From assembly GCA_965207705.1 (NCBI GenBank), contig OZ242292.1:1178001-1242000 (forward strand): 64,000 nucleotides of DNA. Direction: 5' to 3'. A program made the position numbers and the translations under genes. The notes under the pieces are model-generated. The model had not been told where the DNA came from. It searched no databases and saw only the letters and a program-made list of their open reading frames with translations. Every line of letters begins with the position of its first letter. Position 1 is the first letter of the stretch. Below are positions 25,609-34,534 of the stretch, piece by piece. Source of the DNA: JAAOII01 sp965207705 (GTDB lineage: Bacteria > Pseudomonadota > Gammaproteobacteria > CBDBNL01 > JAAOII01).

Positions 25609-26712
25609 ATGTTACAAACTCTAAGATTAGTTAATCTAAGATGGGGAATGGGATTAGCTATATGCGCAGTTATTGCCTGGAGCAGTATATTCATATCAGA
25701 GATAATCGGCACTGAGATATTAGGACTAAAGAAAAGCCCAGTTTCTCCTATAATGCTGGCAATCCTGCTGGGGATTATTGTTGGTAATACCGTAAAGATA
25801 GCGGCAGATATTCGCGGCGGCATTTCGTTTGCGATGATTCATATCCTGCGGCTGGGCATAATCTTTCTCGGTATAAGATTAGGGCTTAGTAATTTCCTGA
25901 GTTTCGGTCTTTTAAGTATACCCCTGATAATCCTGTGTATGACGGTGGCTCTCGTCAGCACGCGAATTTTTGCCAAAATGTTTGCTGTTTCTAAAACCAT
26001 GAGTTTTTTGGTGGCAACGGGCACTGCAATATGCGGCGCCACTGCAATAGTGGCAATTTCCCCTTGTATTAAAGCCCGTCAAGAAGAAACCGCTTATGCT
26101 ATTGCCAATGTTACCGTATTTGGTATTTTAGCCATGATTCTGTATCCCTATTTGGTGAATATCCTTTTTCCGGACTCATTAATAGCGCGCGGATTAATGT
26201 TGGGAACTTCGGTGCATGAAACAGCCCAGGTTGCTGGCGCTGGGCTTATATATGTGCAATTATTTGGAAATGAGCAGGTTCTGGATATAGCAGTTTTGAC
26301 TAAGCTGGTGCGCAATAGTTTTATGGCATTCATTATCCCCTTTCTTGCTTACAGATTTAATTGCACCCATATCAGAACCGCTATGACTCTGCGCGCGGCT
26401 TTTCCTATATTTATCTTAGGGTTTATCGGCATGTCTATTTTCAGAACCTTTGGGGATTGGTCTTTGGCTACTAGCGGCAAGGCATTATGGTTGGTTTCAT
26501 CCACTTCTTGGACTTCATTTATTAGCATAATTCAAACTAGCGCCGAGTTTTGTCTAATTATTGCTATGTCTGCGGTTGGACTTTCCACCAATGTCAAGCA
26601 ATTACGTTCCATGGGCATAAGTCCTTTTTACATTGGACTTCTTGCTGCCACTATGGTTGGAATTGCCTCGTTTATTGGAATTACAATTATGAGCCGCCTC
26701 GGGTTGTTGTAA
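25609..26712 (+). CDS. YeiH/UPF0324 family membrane protein
   Basis: The 367-residue integral membrane protein has about ten hydrophobic segments and the family landmarks SPIMLAILLGIIVGN, LRLGIIFLGIRLGLS, GTAICGATAIVAISP and LGTSVHETAQVAGAG. These match the UPF0324 (YeiH/YadS, Cons_hypoth698) family, sometimes annotated as a putative sulfate exporter; the substrate is not known with confidence. The gene follows the predicted small RNA by about 80 bp and converges on dctM. Length is normal. Confidence 0.9.
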   Translation: MLQTLRLVNLRWGMGLAICAVIAWSSIFISEIIGTEILGLKKSPVSPIMLAILLGIIVGNTVKIAADIRGGISFAMIHILRLGIIFLGIRLGLSNFLSFGLLSIPLIILCMTVALVSTRIFAKMFAVSKTMSFLVATGTAICGATAIVAISPCIKARQEETAYAIANVTVFGILAMILYPYLVNILFPDSLIARGLMLGTSVHETAQVAGAGLIYVQLFGNEQVLDIAVLTKLVRNSFMAFIIPFLAYRFNCTHIRTAMTLRAAFPIFILGFIGMSIFRTFGDWSLATSGKALWLVSSTSWTSFISIIQTSAEFCLIIAMSAVGLSTNVKQLRSMGISPFYIGLLAATMVGIASFIGITIMSRLGLL

Positions 26713-26781
26713 TAGCGGGCTGCTGTAAGAGGGGGATACTATAAAGGGGGGACTATAAGAGGGGCTGCTGTAATTGTAGCG

Positions 26782-28257
26782 CTACCCAGCCAACCAGCGA
26801 ACCACTCCCAGTGTAAGAGTAGGCGCCGCTATCAATAAAATTACTCTTAAAATATCCGACAATAAAAAAGGAATCACCCCTCTAAAGCATTCGCTTGTGG
26901 AAATGTCTTTGTCAAGTGAATTAATCACAAATATGTTTAACCCTATGGGTGGCGTTATAAGTCCCATCTCCACAGTGATGAGGGTTAATATGCCAAACCA
27001 GATTGCTACTTCTTCAGGGGACATCCCAAAATCCAGCGCTAAGACAATGGGAAAGAATATCGGCAAGGTTAGAATTAGCATTGCTATGGTATCCATTATG
27101 CAACCAAGTACTATATATAAGCCCAAAATAAGCGCTAACACCAGATAGGGGTGTAAATCGGCATTGCCTACCCAAGCCGCCGCGCTGGCAGGCAGTTGAG
27201 TTAGGGCTAAGAAGCTGCTAAAAAAGGCAGCTCCTAATAAAACCATATAAATCATTCCAGTGGTTAGGGCTGCCTCTTTCATGCACTTAGCATAAACATT
27301 GAAACTTAATCTTTTGTTAAACAACGCCATCGCTGCAGTTAATATGCATCCTATAGCAGCGCCTTCGTTGGCGGTGAAGACGCCAACATAAATACCGCCT
27401 ATCACCAACGCAAGAACTAATATAGTTGGCAGGATGGTTGGCAGATGTGATGCTGTTGTTTCGCCGCTTGAAGATATTTGGGAGGGAGATACTGTGCGCG
27501 TTTCTGCTATTTGGCGCTGTTCTAATGTATATGACTTATCAAATTTCCTTTCCTCGCCCCCGCCATTCTGCGTGGTTGTTTTGTTACTCACATCATCCTT
27601 TGCTCGGAGAGTTGTCGGCACTAAGCGCACAACAATCATAATGGTTATAAAGTAGCCAACAACTGCAATTATGCCTGGCACTAAGGCAGCCAAGAACATC
27701 TTCACCAGATTTTGCTCGGTGAGGACAGCATAAATAATAAGAACTATTGATGGCGGAATTAAAGTCCCAAGTGTGCCGCCAACCGCCACCGAACCAGCCG
27801 CTAAAGATTTGCTATAGTTTAGCCGCTTCATCTCCGGCAAAGCTACTCGCCCCATAGTTGCTGCGGTGGCAATAGAAGAACCGCAAATAGAACCAAAAAC
27901 CGCGCAGGCGCCAATAACTGCCATAGCAACTCCACCGCGCCGCCGCCCAAGTAGTTTGTTAGCGTAAACAAATAACGAGTGACTCATTCCGCTGTGAAAA
28001 GCGAATTGCCCCATCAATAAGAATAGCGGTATTACTGCCAGATAATGGGATGTAAATAGATAATAAGGGTCGGCATAAAATTTGCCAAGCAGCGCTTTCC
28101 AGCCAACCAATATAACTGTGCCGCCACCGCCAACCAATAGCATGGCAAGGGCGATGGGGAATCTAAGTCCTATTAAAACAAACATGGTTATAAAACCGCC
28201 AATTCCAATCCCGATTCCCATATCAATGCCCATGTCAAATTCTATACCAAGTCCCAT
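26782..28257 (-). CDS. dctM: TRAP transporter large permease (DctM)
   Basis: The 491-residue protein has about twelve hydrophobic segments with DctM landmarks FGSICGSSIATAATMGRVALPEM, GGTLGTLIPPSIVLIIYAV, ANEGAAIGC and GLITPPIGLNIFVIN. It forms the sodium-coupled channel for solute delivered by DctP. The start is uncertain: the first 20 residues (MGLGIEFDMGIDMGIGIGIGG) and the bases just upstream form a continuous low-complexity tract (28195-28295), from which several Met could be used. A hydrophilic insert (about 225-270) separates two membrane blocks. It is the last gene of the combined transporter operon. Confidence 0.93.
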   Translation of the reverse strand: MGLGIEFDMGIDMGIGIGIGGFITMFVLIGLRFPIALAMLLVGGGGTVILVGWKALLGKFYADPYYLFTSHYLAVIPLFLLMGQFAFHSGMSHSLFVYANKLLGRRRGGVAMAVIGACAVFGSICGSSIATAATMGRVALPEMKRLNYSKSLAAGSVAVGGTLGTLIPPSIVLIIYAVLTEQNLVKMFLAALVPGIIAVVGYFITIMIVVRLVPTTLRAKDDVSNKTTTQNGGGEERKFDKSYTLEQRQIAETRTVSPSQISSSGETTASHLPTILPTILVLALVIGGIYVGVFTANEGAAIGCILTAAMALFNKRLSFNVYAKCMKEAALTTGMIYMVLLGAAFFSSFLALTQLPASAAAWVGNADLHPYLVLALILGLYIVLGCIMDTIAMLILTLPIFFPIVLALDFGMSPEEVAIWFGILTLITVEMGLITPPIGLNIFVINSLDKDISTSECFRGVIPFLLSDILRVILLIAAPTLTLGVVRWLAG

Positions 28258-28296
28258 ACCAATTCCAATGCCAATGCCAATTCCAGCCCCTTCCGT

Positions 28297-28728
28297 TTAT
28301 TTAGCGGAGAATGCTTTATGCAAACATACCAATGTTGTCAGCGCAAAACATAGCGCGCCATAAGACATCCCCAGCCATATTGGGATGCCTAAAATTTGCG
28401 ACTGCTCATTGTATATGAAGGCATCGTGCGCCCCGAGCACCGCGTAAACTGCAAACAAGGCGAGTATCACAGCAAAAATAATTTGCGCTATGCCGTCTAA
28501 GATTTTTTTGGCGCTGTTTGATGCTTGCTTGGTAAATAACTCTATTGTTATGTTACCTCTGTTGAGCATAACCCACGGCAAAAAAGAGAATATAGCAAGA
28601 GCGCTGGCTATTTCCACTAATTCAAAGTCGCCATTAATTGGAGCGTTAAACACGGCGCGTCCTACCACAGACATAAGCGTCATTATCGCACTTAGCAGTA
28701 GGATGCTGCCACCACTTATTGCTAACAA
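28297..28728 (-). CDS. dctQ: TRAP transporter small permease (DctQ)
   Basis: The 143-residue protein has four hydrophobic segments. VVGRAVFNAPINGDFELVE and FSFLPWVMLNRGNITIELF are the conserved DctQ motifs (arginine, then the E-hx-h segment). It partners DctM. The TTG at 28728 is the only usual start codon visible; the frame stays open upstream to a stop near 28786, and a good ribosome site (AGGGG, about 28766) suggests the true start may be a few codons earlier at a rare codon, overlapping the end of dctP. The family is usually 20 or more residues longer, consistent with a missed N-terminus. Confidence 0.85.
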   Translation of the reverse strand: MLAISGGSILLLSAIMTLMSVVGRAVFNAPINGDFELVEIASALAIFSFLPWVMLNRGNITIELFTKQASNSAKKILDGIAQIIFAVILALFAVYAVLGAHDAFIYNEQSQILGIPIWLGMSYGALCFALTTLVCLHKAFSAK

Positions 28729-28753
28729 TGAAGCAGTAGTGGATAAGATTTTA

Positions 28754-29932
28754 TTAATTATCTTTCCCCTTTTCGTGTTTTTTGATTAATGCTTCTGCCT
28801 TTGTTATTAACGCGGCGCCGTCAAAACCTTTAGCGTCCATCTCTTTTATCCAGTCGCGTCTAACTTCATCAGCAACCCTCTGCCACTTTTTAAGTTCTTT
28901 CCCTTTAATATAATAAAAAGCATCGCCGCTATCTTGCGCCGCTTTTTTGCCAGGTATTTCACTTTTATCCCATAGCTGTCCTGCTGTGCGCGCCAGCGCT
29001 AAGCCAGAGTTATCTTCAATCACCTTTTGCAGTTTAGGTGACAGAGAATTAAACTTGTCTTTATTCATCACCAGCAAAAACACTGCGGTATATAAACCGC
29101 GTTTGCCAACTACATCTGTATGGCTATTGGTAAGTTCGTGTAATCTAAGCGGCAGTGAAACCTCATAAGGAATTAGCGCTCCATCCACCACTCCTTTGGA
29201 TATTGCTGTGGGTAGTTGCGGAACTGGCATACCAACGGGAGTAGCGCCCAATGACTTCAGCATTAAGTTGGTTACTCTGGTGGGGGCGCGCACCTTTACG
29301 CCCTTTAGGTCTTCTAATGAACGAATCGGCTTGTTCTGCGTATGCAGGGTGCCAGGGGCATGAGTGCTAACCAATAACACCTTAACGTCCTTAAACTCGT
29401 CCGCCGCTTGTGCCTCAAAATACTCATAAGCGGCTTGGCTAGTCACAGTAGCAGAGGCAGCCATAAAAGGTAACTCAAATACTTCCATCCGCGGGAAACG
29501 TCCTGGGGTATAACCAGCGAGAGTCCATATTATATCGGCGGTGCCGCGTCTTGCCTGGTCAAACAGCTGCGGCGCTTTGCCTCCGAGCTGCATAGCAGGG
29601 TAAATGGTAAATTTCAGCGCCCCCTCCGATTCGGCAGTAATTTTATCCGCCCAGGGTTGCAACAAATCCTTTTGCACCGAAGCAAGCGGAGAAAGAAAAT
29701 GATGAACTTTTAGATTATTCTCAGCTGCTATAGCAGTGTTTGGGGCAATTCCCAGAGCAATATTTGCGCTCGCCAATAATAGCAGTGCCCCCAATGCCCT
29801 CCGAAGCGTTCTCCAAAGCCCTCTCAAAAATGTTCCCCAAAGCGCTCCCCAAAATGTTCTCCAAAGCGCTCTCCCGAACGCTCCCCAAAGCGCTCCTGCA
29901 CGGACAAATAATTGGATAATTATTCTACACAT
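28754..29932 (-). CDS. dctP: TRAP transporter solute-binding protein (DctP)
   Basis: The 392-residue protein has LKVHHFLSPLASVQKDLLQPWADKI, the ligand-binding arginine region VKVRAPTRVTNLMLKSLGATP and PTAISKGVVDGALIP, as in DctP/TAXI-type periplasmic binding proteins. A hydrophobic stretch followed by AIAAE gives a signal-peptide cleavage site near residue 70, much later than usual. The extra N-terminal 45 residues are a Trp/Arg/Gly low-complexity repeat (ALWGAFGRALWRTFWGAL), encoded by a degenerate CCAAAGCGCTCC-like DNA repeat at about 29810-29895. A later start, near the ALLLLASANIALG segment, is possible. It lies 28 bp from tctA. Confidence 0.9.
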   Translation of the reverse strand: MCRIIIQLFVRAGALWGAFGRALWRTFWGALWGTFLRGLWRTLRRALGALLLLASANIALGIAPNTAIAAENNLKVHHFLSPLASVQKDLLQPWADKITAESEGALKFTIYPAMQLGGKAPQLFDQARRGTADIIWTLAGYTPGRFPRMEVFELPFMAASATVTSQAAYEYFEAQAADEFKDVKVLLVSTHAPGTLHTQNKPIRSLEDLKGVKVRAPTRVTNLMLKSLGATPVGMPVPQLPTAISKGVVDGALIPYEVSLPLRLHELTNSHTDVVGKRGLYTAVFLLVMNKDKFNSLSPKLQKVIEDNSGLALARTAGQLWDKSEIPGKKAAQDSGDAFYYIKGKELKKWQRVADEVRRDWIKEMDAKGFDGAALITKAEALIKKHEKGKDN

Positions 29933-29960
29933 ATTTTCTTGTTACACACAGCCCGCCTCT

Positions 29961-31484
29961 TTATGTGCTGCGACCAATAAAGCCCTTCATAAAATCTTTT
30001 TTAGCGAATAGGTATGATGCAACAGGATAAATTAACACTATTAAAGTAACGATATTAATCGTCAAAGAGATAGGTCTTTCCCATAAGAAAGATACGGTGT
30101 TGTCATTGATAAGCAGAGCGCGGCGCAGATTTGTCTCCATTAGTCCGCCAAGTATAAAACCCATCAGCATCGGAGCCATAGGAAAATCTAACAACCTTAA
30201 GAAGACCGCGAAGATTGCTATGATAACCATAAGCTGCAGGTCAAAAGTATTAAACGATACCAAATATACTCCTATTAGCGAAAAGAATATTACCAAAGGT
30301 GTTAGGAATTGGCGTGGCACATATAGCAAGCGGGCAATGTAAGGGATGAGAGGCAGGTTCAACATAAAAAGGAATATATTGCCTAAGTACATTGAGATAA
30401 TGATAGACCAGAAAATATCAGGGTTTTGAATAAAAAGACGCGGTCCTGGCTGCACCCCAAAAGAAAGCAACGCACCCAACATTATAGCAGTGGTGCCAGA
30501 ACCTGGTATGCCAAGAGTGAGTAAAGGAACAAAAGACCCAGTGCAGGCGGCATTGTTGGCGGTTTCGGGAGCTGCCAGTCCGCGCAAACTACCCTTGCCA
30601 AATTCCTGCTTATCTTTTTTATTTGCCAGATTGCGTTCCATGCCATAAGCCAGGAAGCTGGCAATGGTGGCGCCAGCGCCAGGCAGGACGCCTATTAAAA
30701 ATCCAAAGACCGAAGAACGGGCTATAGGGGGGACGATTTGGCGCACTTCTTGGCGCGTAAGCTTGAGCGAGCCAAGTTTGCCTTGTTCTTTGCCGGCAAA
30801 GGCATCACTACGTTTTATTACGTTCATCATCGCTTCCGCCAGGGCGAAGGTTGCCATCGCCAGCAGTAGAAAGCTTATGCCATCCACCAGATTGATGCTG
30901 CCAAAAGAAAATCTTTGCACGCCGCTGTTTTGGTCCATGCCGATAGTGGCAAGCATAAGGCCCAAGATAGTGGCAAGAATGGCGCGGAGAAATTGACCAC
31001 GTCCAGCAAATGCGGAAACCGCAGTTAATCCCATAACCATCAAACAAAAATAATCGGCAGATTGAAAGCTAATTGCAACCTTGGCTAAAAGTGGCGCGGT
31101 AAACAACAACATAATTGCGGCAATAGTCCCGCCTGAGAAAGAAGCGTAAGCGGCAATTGCCAGCGCCTTGCCTGGAAAACCTTTTTTTGCTAAAGGATAG
31201 CCGTCAAAAGCAGTGGCGACTGTGCCCGCCACCCCAGGGGCATTGATGAGAATAGATGATGTGGAGCCGCCGAAAATTGCTCCGTAATATACGCCCGCCA
31301 TCAGAATCATTCCTGATGCTGGGTCAAAGCCGTAGGTTATGGGTATCATCAGGGCTATGGCGGAGATGGGTCCCAGCCCTGGCAACAAACCAATAAATGT
31401 GCCGACAAAACAGCCAGCCAAAACCATCAAAAGATTTGTCGGGGTAAAGGCGGTGCTAAGTCCTAATAGTATTCCTTCTAACAT
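29961..31484 (-). CDS. tctA: Tripartite tricarboxylate transporter large permease (TctA)
   Basis: The 507-residue protein has multiple membrane segments. TctA signatures are present: GLLPGLGPISAIALMIP near the N-terminus, GATIASFLAYGMER, and ETANNAACTGSFVPLLTLGIPGSG with its hallmark Pro/Gly-rich end. With TctB and the periplasmic TctC protein it imports a carboxylate using an ion gradient. The start at 31484 is 18 bp after the tctB stop. The neighbours on both sides are transporters on the same strand. Length is normal. Confidence 0.95.
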   Translation of the reverse strand: MLEGILLGLSTAFTPTNLLMVLAGCFVGTFIGLLPGLGPISAIALMIPITYGFDPASGMILMAGVYYGAIFGGSTSSILINAPGVAGTVATAFDGYPLAKKGFPGKALAIAAYASFSGGTIAAIMLLFTAPLLAKVAISFQSADYFCLMVMGLTAVSAFAGRGQFLRAILATILGLMLATIGMDQNSGVQRFSFGSINLVDGISFLLLAMATFALAEAMMNVIKRSDAFAGKEQGKLGSLKLTRQEVRQIVPPIARSSVFGFLIGVLPGAGATIASFLAYGMERNLANKKDKQEFGKGSLRGLAAPETANNAACTGSFVPLLTLGIPGSGTTAIMLGALLSFGVQPGPRLFIQNPDIFWSIIISMYLGNIFLFMLNLPLIPYIARLLYVPRQFLTPLVIFFSLIGVYLVSFNTFDLQLMVIIAIFAVFLRLLDFPMAPMLMGFILGGLMETNLRRALLINDNTVSFLWERPISLTINIVTLIVLIYPVASYLFAKKDFMKGFIGRST

Positions 31485-31502
31485 AATTTACTGAGGGACA
31501 AT

Positions 31503-31979
31503 TTATTGAGGAACTAGAAACTTATTAAACAAAATGCCAGGATTGATATAAATCCCCAGCAGATAATTCAAAAAGAACCAAAACGATACTATCATTGTGA
31601 TAGATATTGTTAGCATTAGAACAATTCTCCTCTCGCCCATAATCCAGAATCCAGCATTGAGGAATAAAAAGGTGGAGATGAAAAACCCCAAATATTGAAA
31701 CAAAGCGCCATAGATTGACATGCTGGCAAATAAGGCAAAAGCCGTTTTCCAATTAAGCCCTTTTATCTTTTCAATAAATCCATCTTCTTGTTCTGGTAGC
31801 ACCAACAAAAGTATTGAGGTAATGACACCGACTACACTTAAAGCTATTGGCAAGGTGCGGGCGGAAAACGCTTCTACTACGGACGAAAACAACTGAATAT
31901 GCAAAGCATTCCAACCATAAACCAACGACAGGATTAAGAAAAATAACCCGCCGATAGTTTTTTTGATGTTCGTAATCAT
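31503..31979 (-). CDS. tctB: Tripartite tricarboxylate transporter small permease (TctB)
   Basis: The 158-residue protein has four hydrophobic segments (GGLFFLILSLVYGWNAL, IALSVVGVITSILLLVL, TAFALFASMSIYGALF, MLTISITMIVSFWFFL) and the size typical of TctB. Sequence is poorly conserved in this family, so the call relies on size, topology and position upstream of tctA. It is the first gene of the five-gene minus-strand run, 71 bp from the divergent tctC, so a shared intergenic promoter region is likely. Confidence 0.85.
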   Translation of the reverse strand: MITNIKKTIGGLFFLILSLVYGWNALHIQLFSSVVEAFSARTLPIALSVVGVITSILLLVLPEQEDGFIEKIKGLNWKTAFALFASMSIYGALFQYLGFFISTFLFLNAGFWIMGERRIVLMLTISITMIVSFWFFLNYLLGIYINPGILFNKFLVPQ

Positions 31980-32050
31980 TTAAGTATTATAATTGCCACG
32001 ATTACCATATAATAGATATTTATTATTAATTTAAACAATAGGTCAAAATT

Positions 32051-33034
32051 ATGAAACAACCTCTTATTAAGCAAGTTGCAGCAATAGTTGCAGCATTGTC
32101 ATTAATGTTATCCCCACTTAGTTGGGCTGCCACTAATGACATTCATTTCCTCATCCCCGGCGGTGCTGGTGGTGGTTGGGATGGCACAGCACGTGGTGTT
32201 GGTAAGGTCTTAGTAGACACGGGATTAATCAAAAAAGCATCTTATGAAAACCTCTCTGGCGGCGGCGGCGGTAAAGCAATCGCTCATTTGATAAAGACGA
32301 GAGATACGGCGCAAACCAAGAAAACCTTAATGGTTAATTCAACGCCGTTGATTCAACGTTCTTTATCAAAGGTTTTTCCTCAATCCTTTCGTGACTTAGT
32401 TCCTGTGGCTGGTGTGATAGCCGACTACGGCGCTTTGGTAGTGCGCGATAATTCCAAGTATGATTCTTGGAGTAAGGTAGTTACGGATTTCAAAAGGAAT
32501 CCCAGAGATGTTAAGGTTGCTGGTGGTTCCACCGCAGGCAGCTTGGATCATATAGTTGCCGCTCTTGCTTTTCAAAAATCAGGCGGTAACGCAAAAGATG
32601 TAATATACATCTCTTATGATGCTGGCGGTCAGGCAATGGCAGGACTGCTTTCTGGTGAAACAGCTTTGTTATCCACTGGGCTTGGCGAAGCGCTTGAGCT
32701 TTCTCGTGCTGGAACTGTGCGCATCTTAGCAATCACTGCTCCTGAAAGGGTCTCTGATGCCCCTGGCGTTAAGACATTAAAAGAGCAAGGAGCTGATTTA
32801 GTTTTTGCTAACTGGCGTGGCTTCTTTGCTGCTCCCGGCACTCCTAACTCTAAGGTAAGAGAGTATAATCGTCTTATCAGTAAGATGTATAAAAGCGATG
32901 CATGGGAAGACACCCGCAAGAAAAATGGCTGGGTGAATAACTATATCAAAGGTCCTAAAGAATTTACTAAGTTCTTAGAAGACCAAGAAAAAGATATAGG
33001 TTCATTGCTTAGAGAACTGGGTTTTCTTACATAA
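32051..33034 (+). CDS. tctC: Tripartite tricarboxylate receptor family protein (TctC/Bug)
   Basis: The 327-residue periplasmic protein has a clear signal peptide (KQVAAIVAALSLMLSPLSWA, cleavage after SWA). IHFLIPGGAGGGWDGTARGVG, YENLSGGGGGKAIAHL, VKVAGGSTAGSLDHIVAALAF and LAITAPERVSDAPGVKTLKEQG are the Bug/TctC ligand-binding loops. It delivers the substrate to TctAB. It is transcribed away from tctB, so the binding protein and permeases are divergent. A hairpin (TGCCATC...GATGGCA, 33043-33063) and a strong terminator follow. Confidence 0.95.
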   Translation: MKQPLIKQVAAIVAALSLMLSPLSWAATNDIHFLIPGGAGGGWDGTARGVGKVLVDTGLIKKASYENLSGGGGGKAIAHLIKTRDTAQTKKTLMVNSTPLIQRSLSKVFPQSFRDLVPVAGVIADYGALVVRDNSKYDSWSKVVTDFKRNPRDVKVAGGSTAGSLDHIVAALAFQKSGGNAKDVIYISYDAGGQAMAGLLSGETALLSTGLGEALELSRAGTVRILAITAPERVSDAPGVKTLKEQGADLVFANWRGFFAAPGTPNSKVREYNRLISKMYKSDAWEDTRKKNGWVNNYIKGPKEFTKFLEDQEKDIGSLLRELGFLT

Positions 33035-33104
33035 ACTTATAATGCCATCATAATTGGATGGCACAATTTTGTGAGTGGGGCTGCAAAGTCCCATTCCAGA
33101 AATT

Positions 33105-33137
33105 AGGCGTCTGTCTAACCCGCAGACGCCTTTTTTT
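33105..33137 (+). terminator. Intrinsic terminator after tctC
   Basis: AGGCGTCTG (33105-33113) pairs with CAGACGCCT (33123-33131) around a 9-nt loop, followed directly by a T-run to 33137. This is a strong Rho-independent terminator. Confidence 0.93.
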
Positions 33138-33255
33138 ATACCTTTACGATATTGTTTGTATGATACCTAAATTCTCACGATGCACCATCGGTATACTCGC
33201 TTTGTGCTTGAACTAACGACGTGTACATGTATAATGCATAAATTCTTGCGACACA

Positions 33256-33322
33256 GGTCTGTAGGGGCGGAGCTGCGCTCCGCCCGCAAAATGTTTGAAT
33301 TAACGACGCACCATCACTATGC
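33256..33322 (+). repeat. REP-like palindromic element, copy A
   Basis: The core GGGCGGAGC (33265-33273), TGC, GCTCCGCCC (33277-33285) is a perfect 9-bp inverted repeat. Conserved flanks are AGGTCTGTAG on the left and GCAAAATGTTTGAATTAACG on the right, followed by ACGCACCATC. The gap 33035-33501 holds no gene, only the terminator and these elements. Confidence 0.9.
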
Positions 33323-33393
33323 TCGCGCCGCACATAATTATGGTGTATAAATTAACGACACATAAACAATACGGTGCATAAATTTACGATGAA

Positions 33394-33462
33394 GGTCTGT
33401 AGGGGCGGAGCTGCGCTCCGCCCGCAAAATGCTTGAATTAACGACGCATCATCACCATACTC
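33394..33462 (+). repeat. REP-like palindromic element, copy B
   Basis: The same core (33403-33411 with 33415-33423) and flanks as copy A recur 138 bp downstream in direct orientation: AGGTCTGTAG before and GCAAAATGCTTGAATTAACG after. The intervening sequence contains shorter decayed pieces such as AAATTAACGACACATAAAC. Confidence 0.9.
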
Positions 33463-33501
33463 GCGACAAACCATCCACAAAATATCACTTATAATATCAA
33501 A

Positions 33502-34500
33502 ATGGTAACAAAACCTATGAGGGCGCCTTTATTAACAGAGCAAGAGAAATACCCCTCCAAAGTATCCGAACTTGATGCAAATCAAGGTGTCCAGAAAAGT
33601 AATCAAAATGCTTTTATAGACACCCCTGCACTGAAGAAACTACAAATTCCTTCCCCACATGAGAATTGCTACATTTACCAAGCGGATAATTTGCAGGTGT
33701 TAGAGCTGCTACCAGCTGAGAGCATGGATTTAATCTACATTGACCCGCCATTTAATACTGGGATTAAGAGAGAATATAAACGGATTCGCACGACCAAAGA
33801 TGAACAAGGAGAACGGGTTGGCTATAATGGGAATCGTTATCGCAGCGAAAAAGTATCAAACTTATCCTACGCGGATAGCTTTGGTAGTACCGATAGTTTT
33901 TTATCTTTTATTGAGCCGCGTCTGCAATTGGCGTATGAATTATTAAAACCTACTGGCAGCTTATTCTTTCATCTTGATTATCGCGAAATCCACTATTGCA
34001 AGATTATGCTGGATGGCATATTTGGCAGGGACTCATTTATCAACGAGATAATCTGGGCTTATGACTATGGCGGCAAGCCCAAAACACGTTGGGCGGCTAA
34101 GCACGACAATATTCTATGGTATGCCAAGAACCACGACAACTACACATTTAATCACGATAAAATAGACCGAGTTCCTTATATGGCGCCAGGTTTAGTGGGC
34201 GAAGAAAAAGCGGCATTGGGCAAGGTGCCCACAGATGTATGGTGGAATACTATAGTGCCAACTAACAGTAAGGAAAGAACTGGCTATCCCACCCAAAAAC
34301 CCTTAGCGATATTGGAGCAAATTGTCAAGGTACATAGCAATCCTAATGATATAATATTAGATTTTTTTGCTGGCAGTGGAACCACTGGAATAGCGGCAAT
34401 AAAAAACGGCAGGCACTCGGTCTTAGTTGATAACAACCCCGCTGCCATCAAAATAATCAAACAACGACTGAAAGGGTATAAAGAAAGGAAACCCCAATAA
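33502..34500 (+). CDS. Beta-class DNA methyltransferase
   Basis: The 332-residue enzyme has motif IV in IYIDPPFNTG (about residue 80) and motif I in DFFAGSGTTGIAAIKNG (about 287). TGYPTQKPLAILEQI lies before motif I, and the IV-then-I order marks a beta-class N6-adenine or N4-cytosine methyltransferase of the Mod/site-specific type. An N-terminal extension of about 55 residues precedes the domain. No Res/restriction partner is present. The next two genes on the same strand (ATPase at 34 bp, then the Cys-rich protein) suggest a three-gene defence-like cassette in which it may provide self-protection (inference). Confidence 0.9.
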   Translation: MVTKPMRAPLLTEQEKYPSKVSELDANQGVQKSNQNAFIDTPALKKLQIPSPHENCYIYQADNLQVLELLPAESMDLIYIDPPFNTGIKREYKRIRTTKDEQGERVGYNGNRYRSEKVSNLSYADSFGSTDSFLSFIEPRLQLAYELLKPTGSLFFHLDYREIHYCKIMLDGIFGRDSFINEIIWAYDYGGKPKTRWAAKHDNILWYAKNHDNYTFNHDKIDRVPYMAPGLVGEEKAALGKVPTDVWWNTIVPTNSKERTGYPTQKPLAILEQIVKVHSNPNDIILDFFAGSGTTGIAAIKNGRHSVLVDNNPAAIKIIKQRLKGYKERKPQ

Positions 34501-34534
34501 CCAAATAAAAAAGGACTGTGTATAATATATTATT

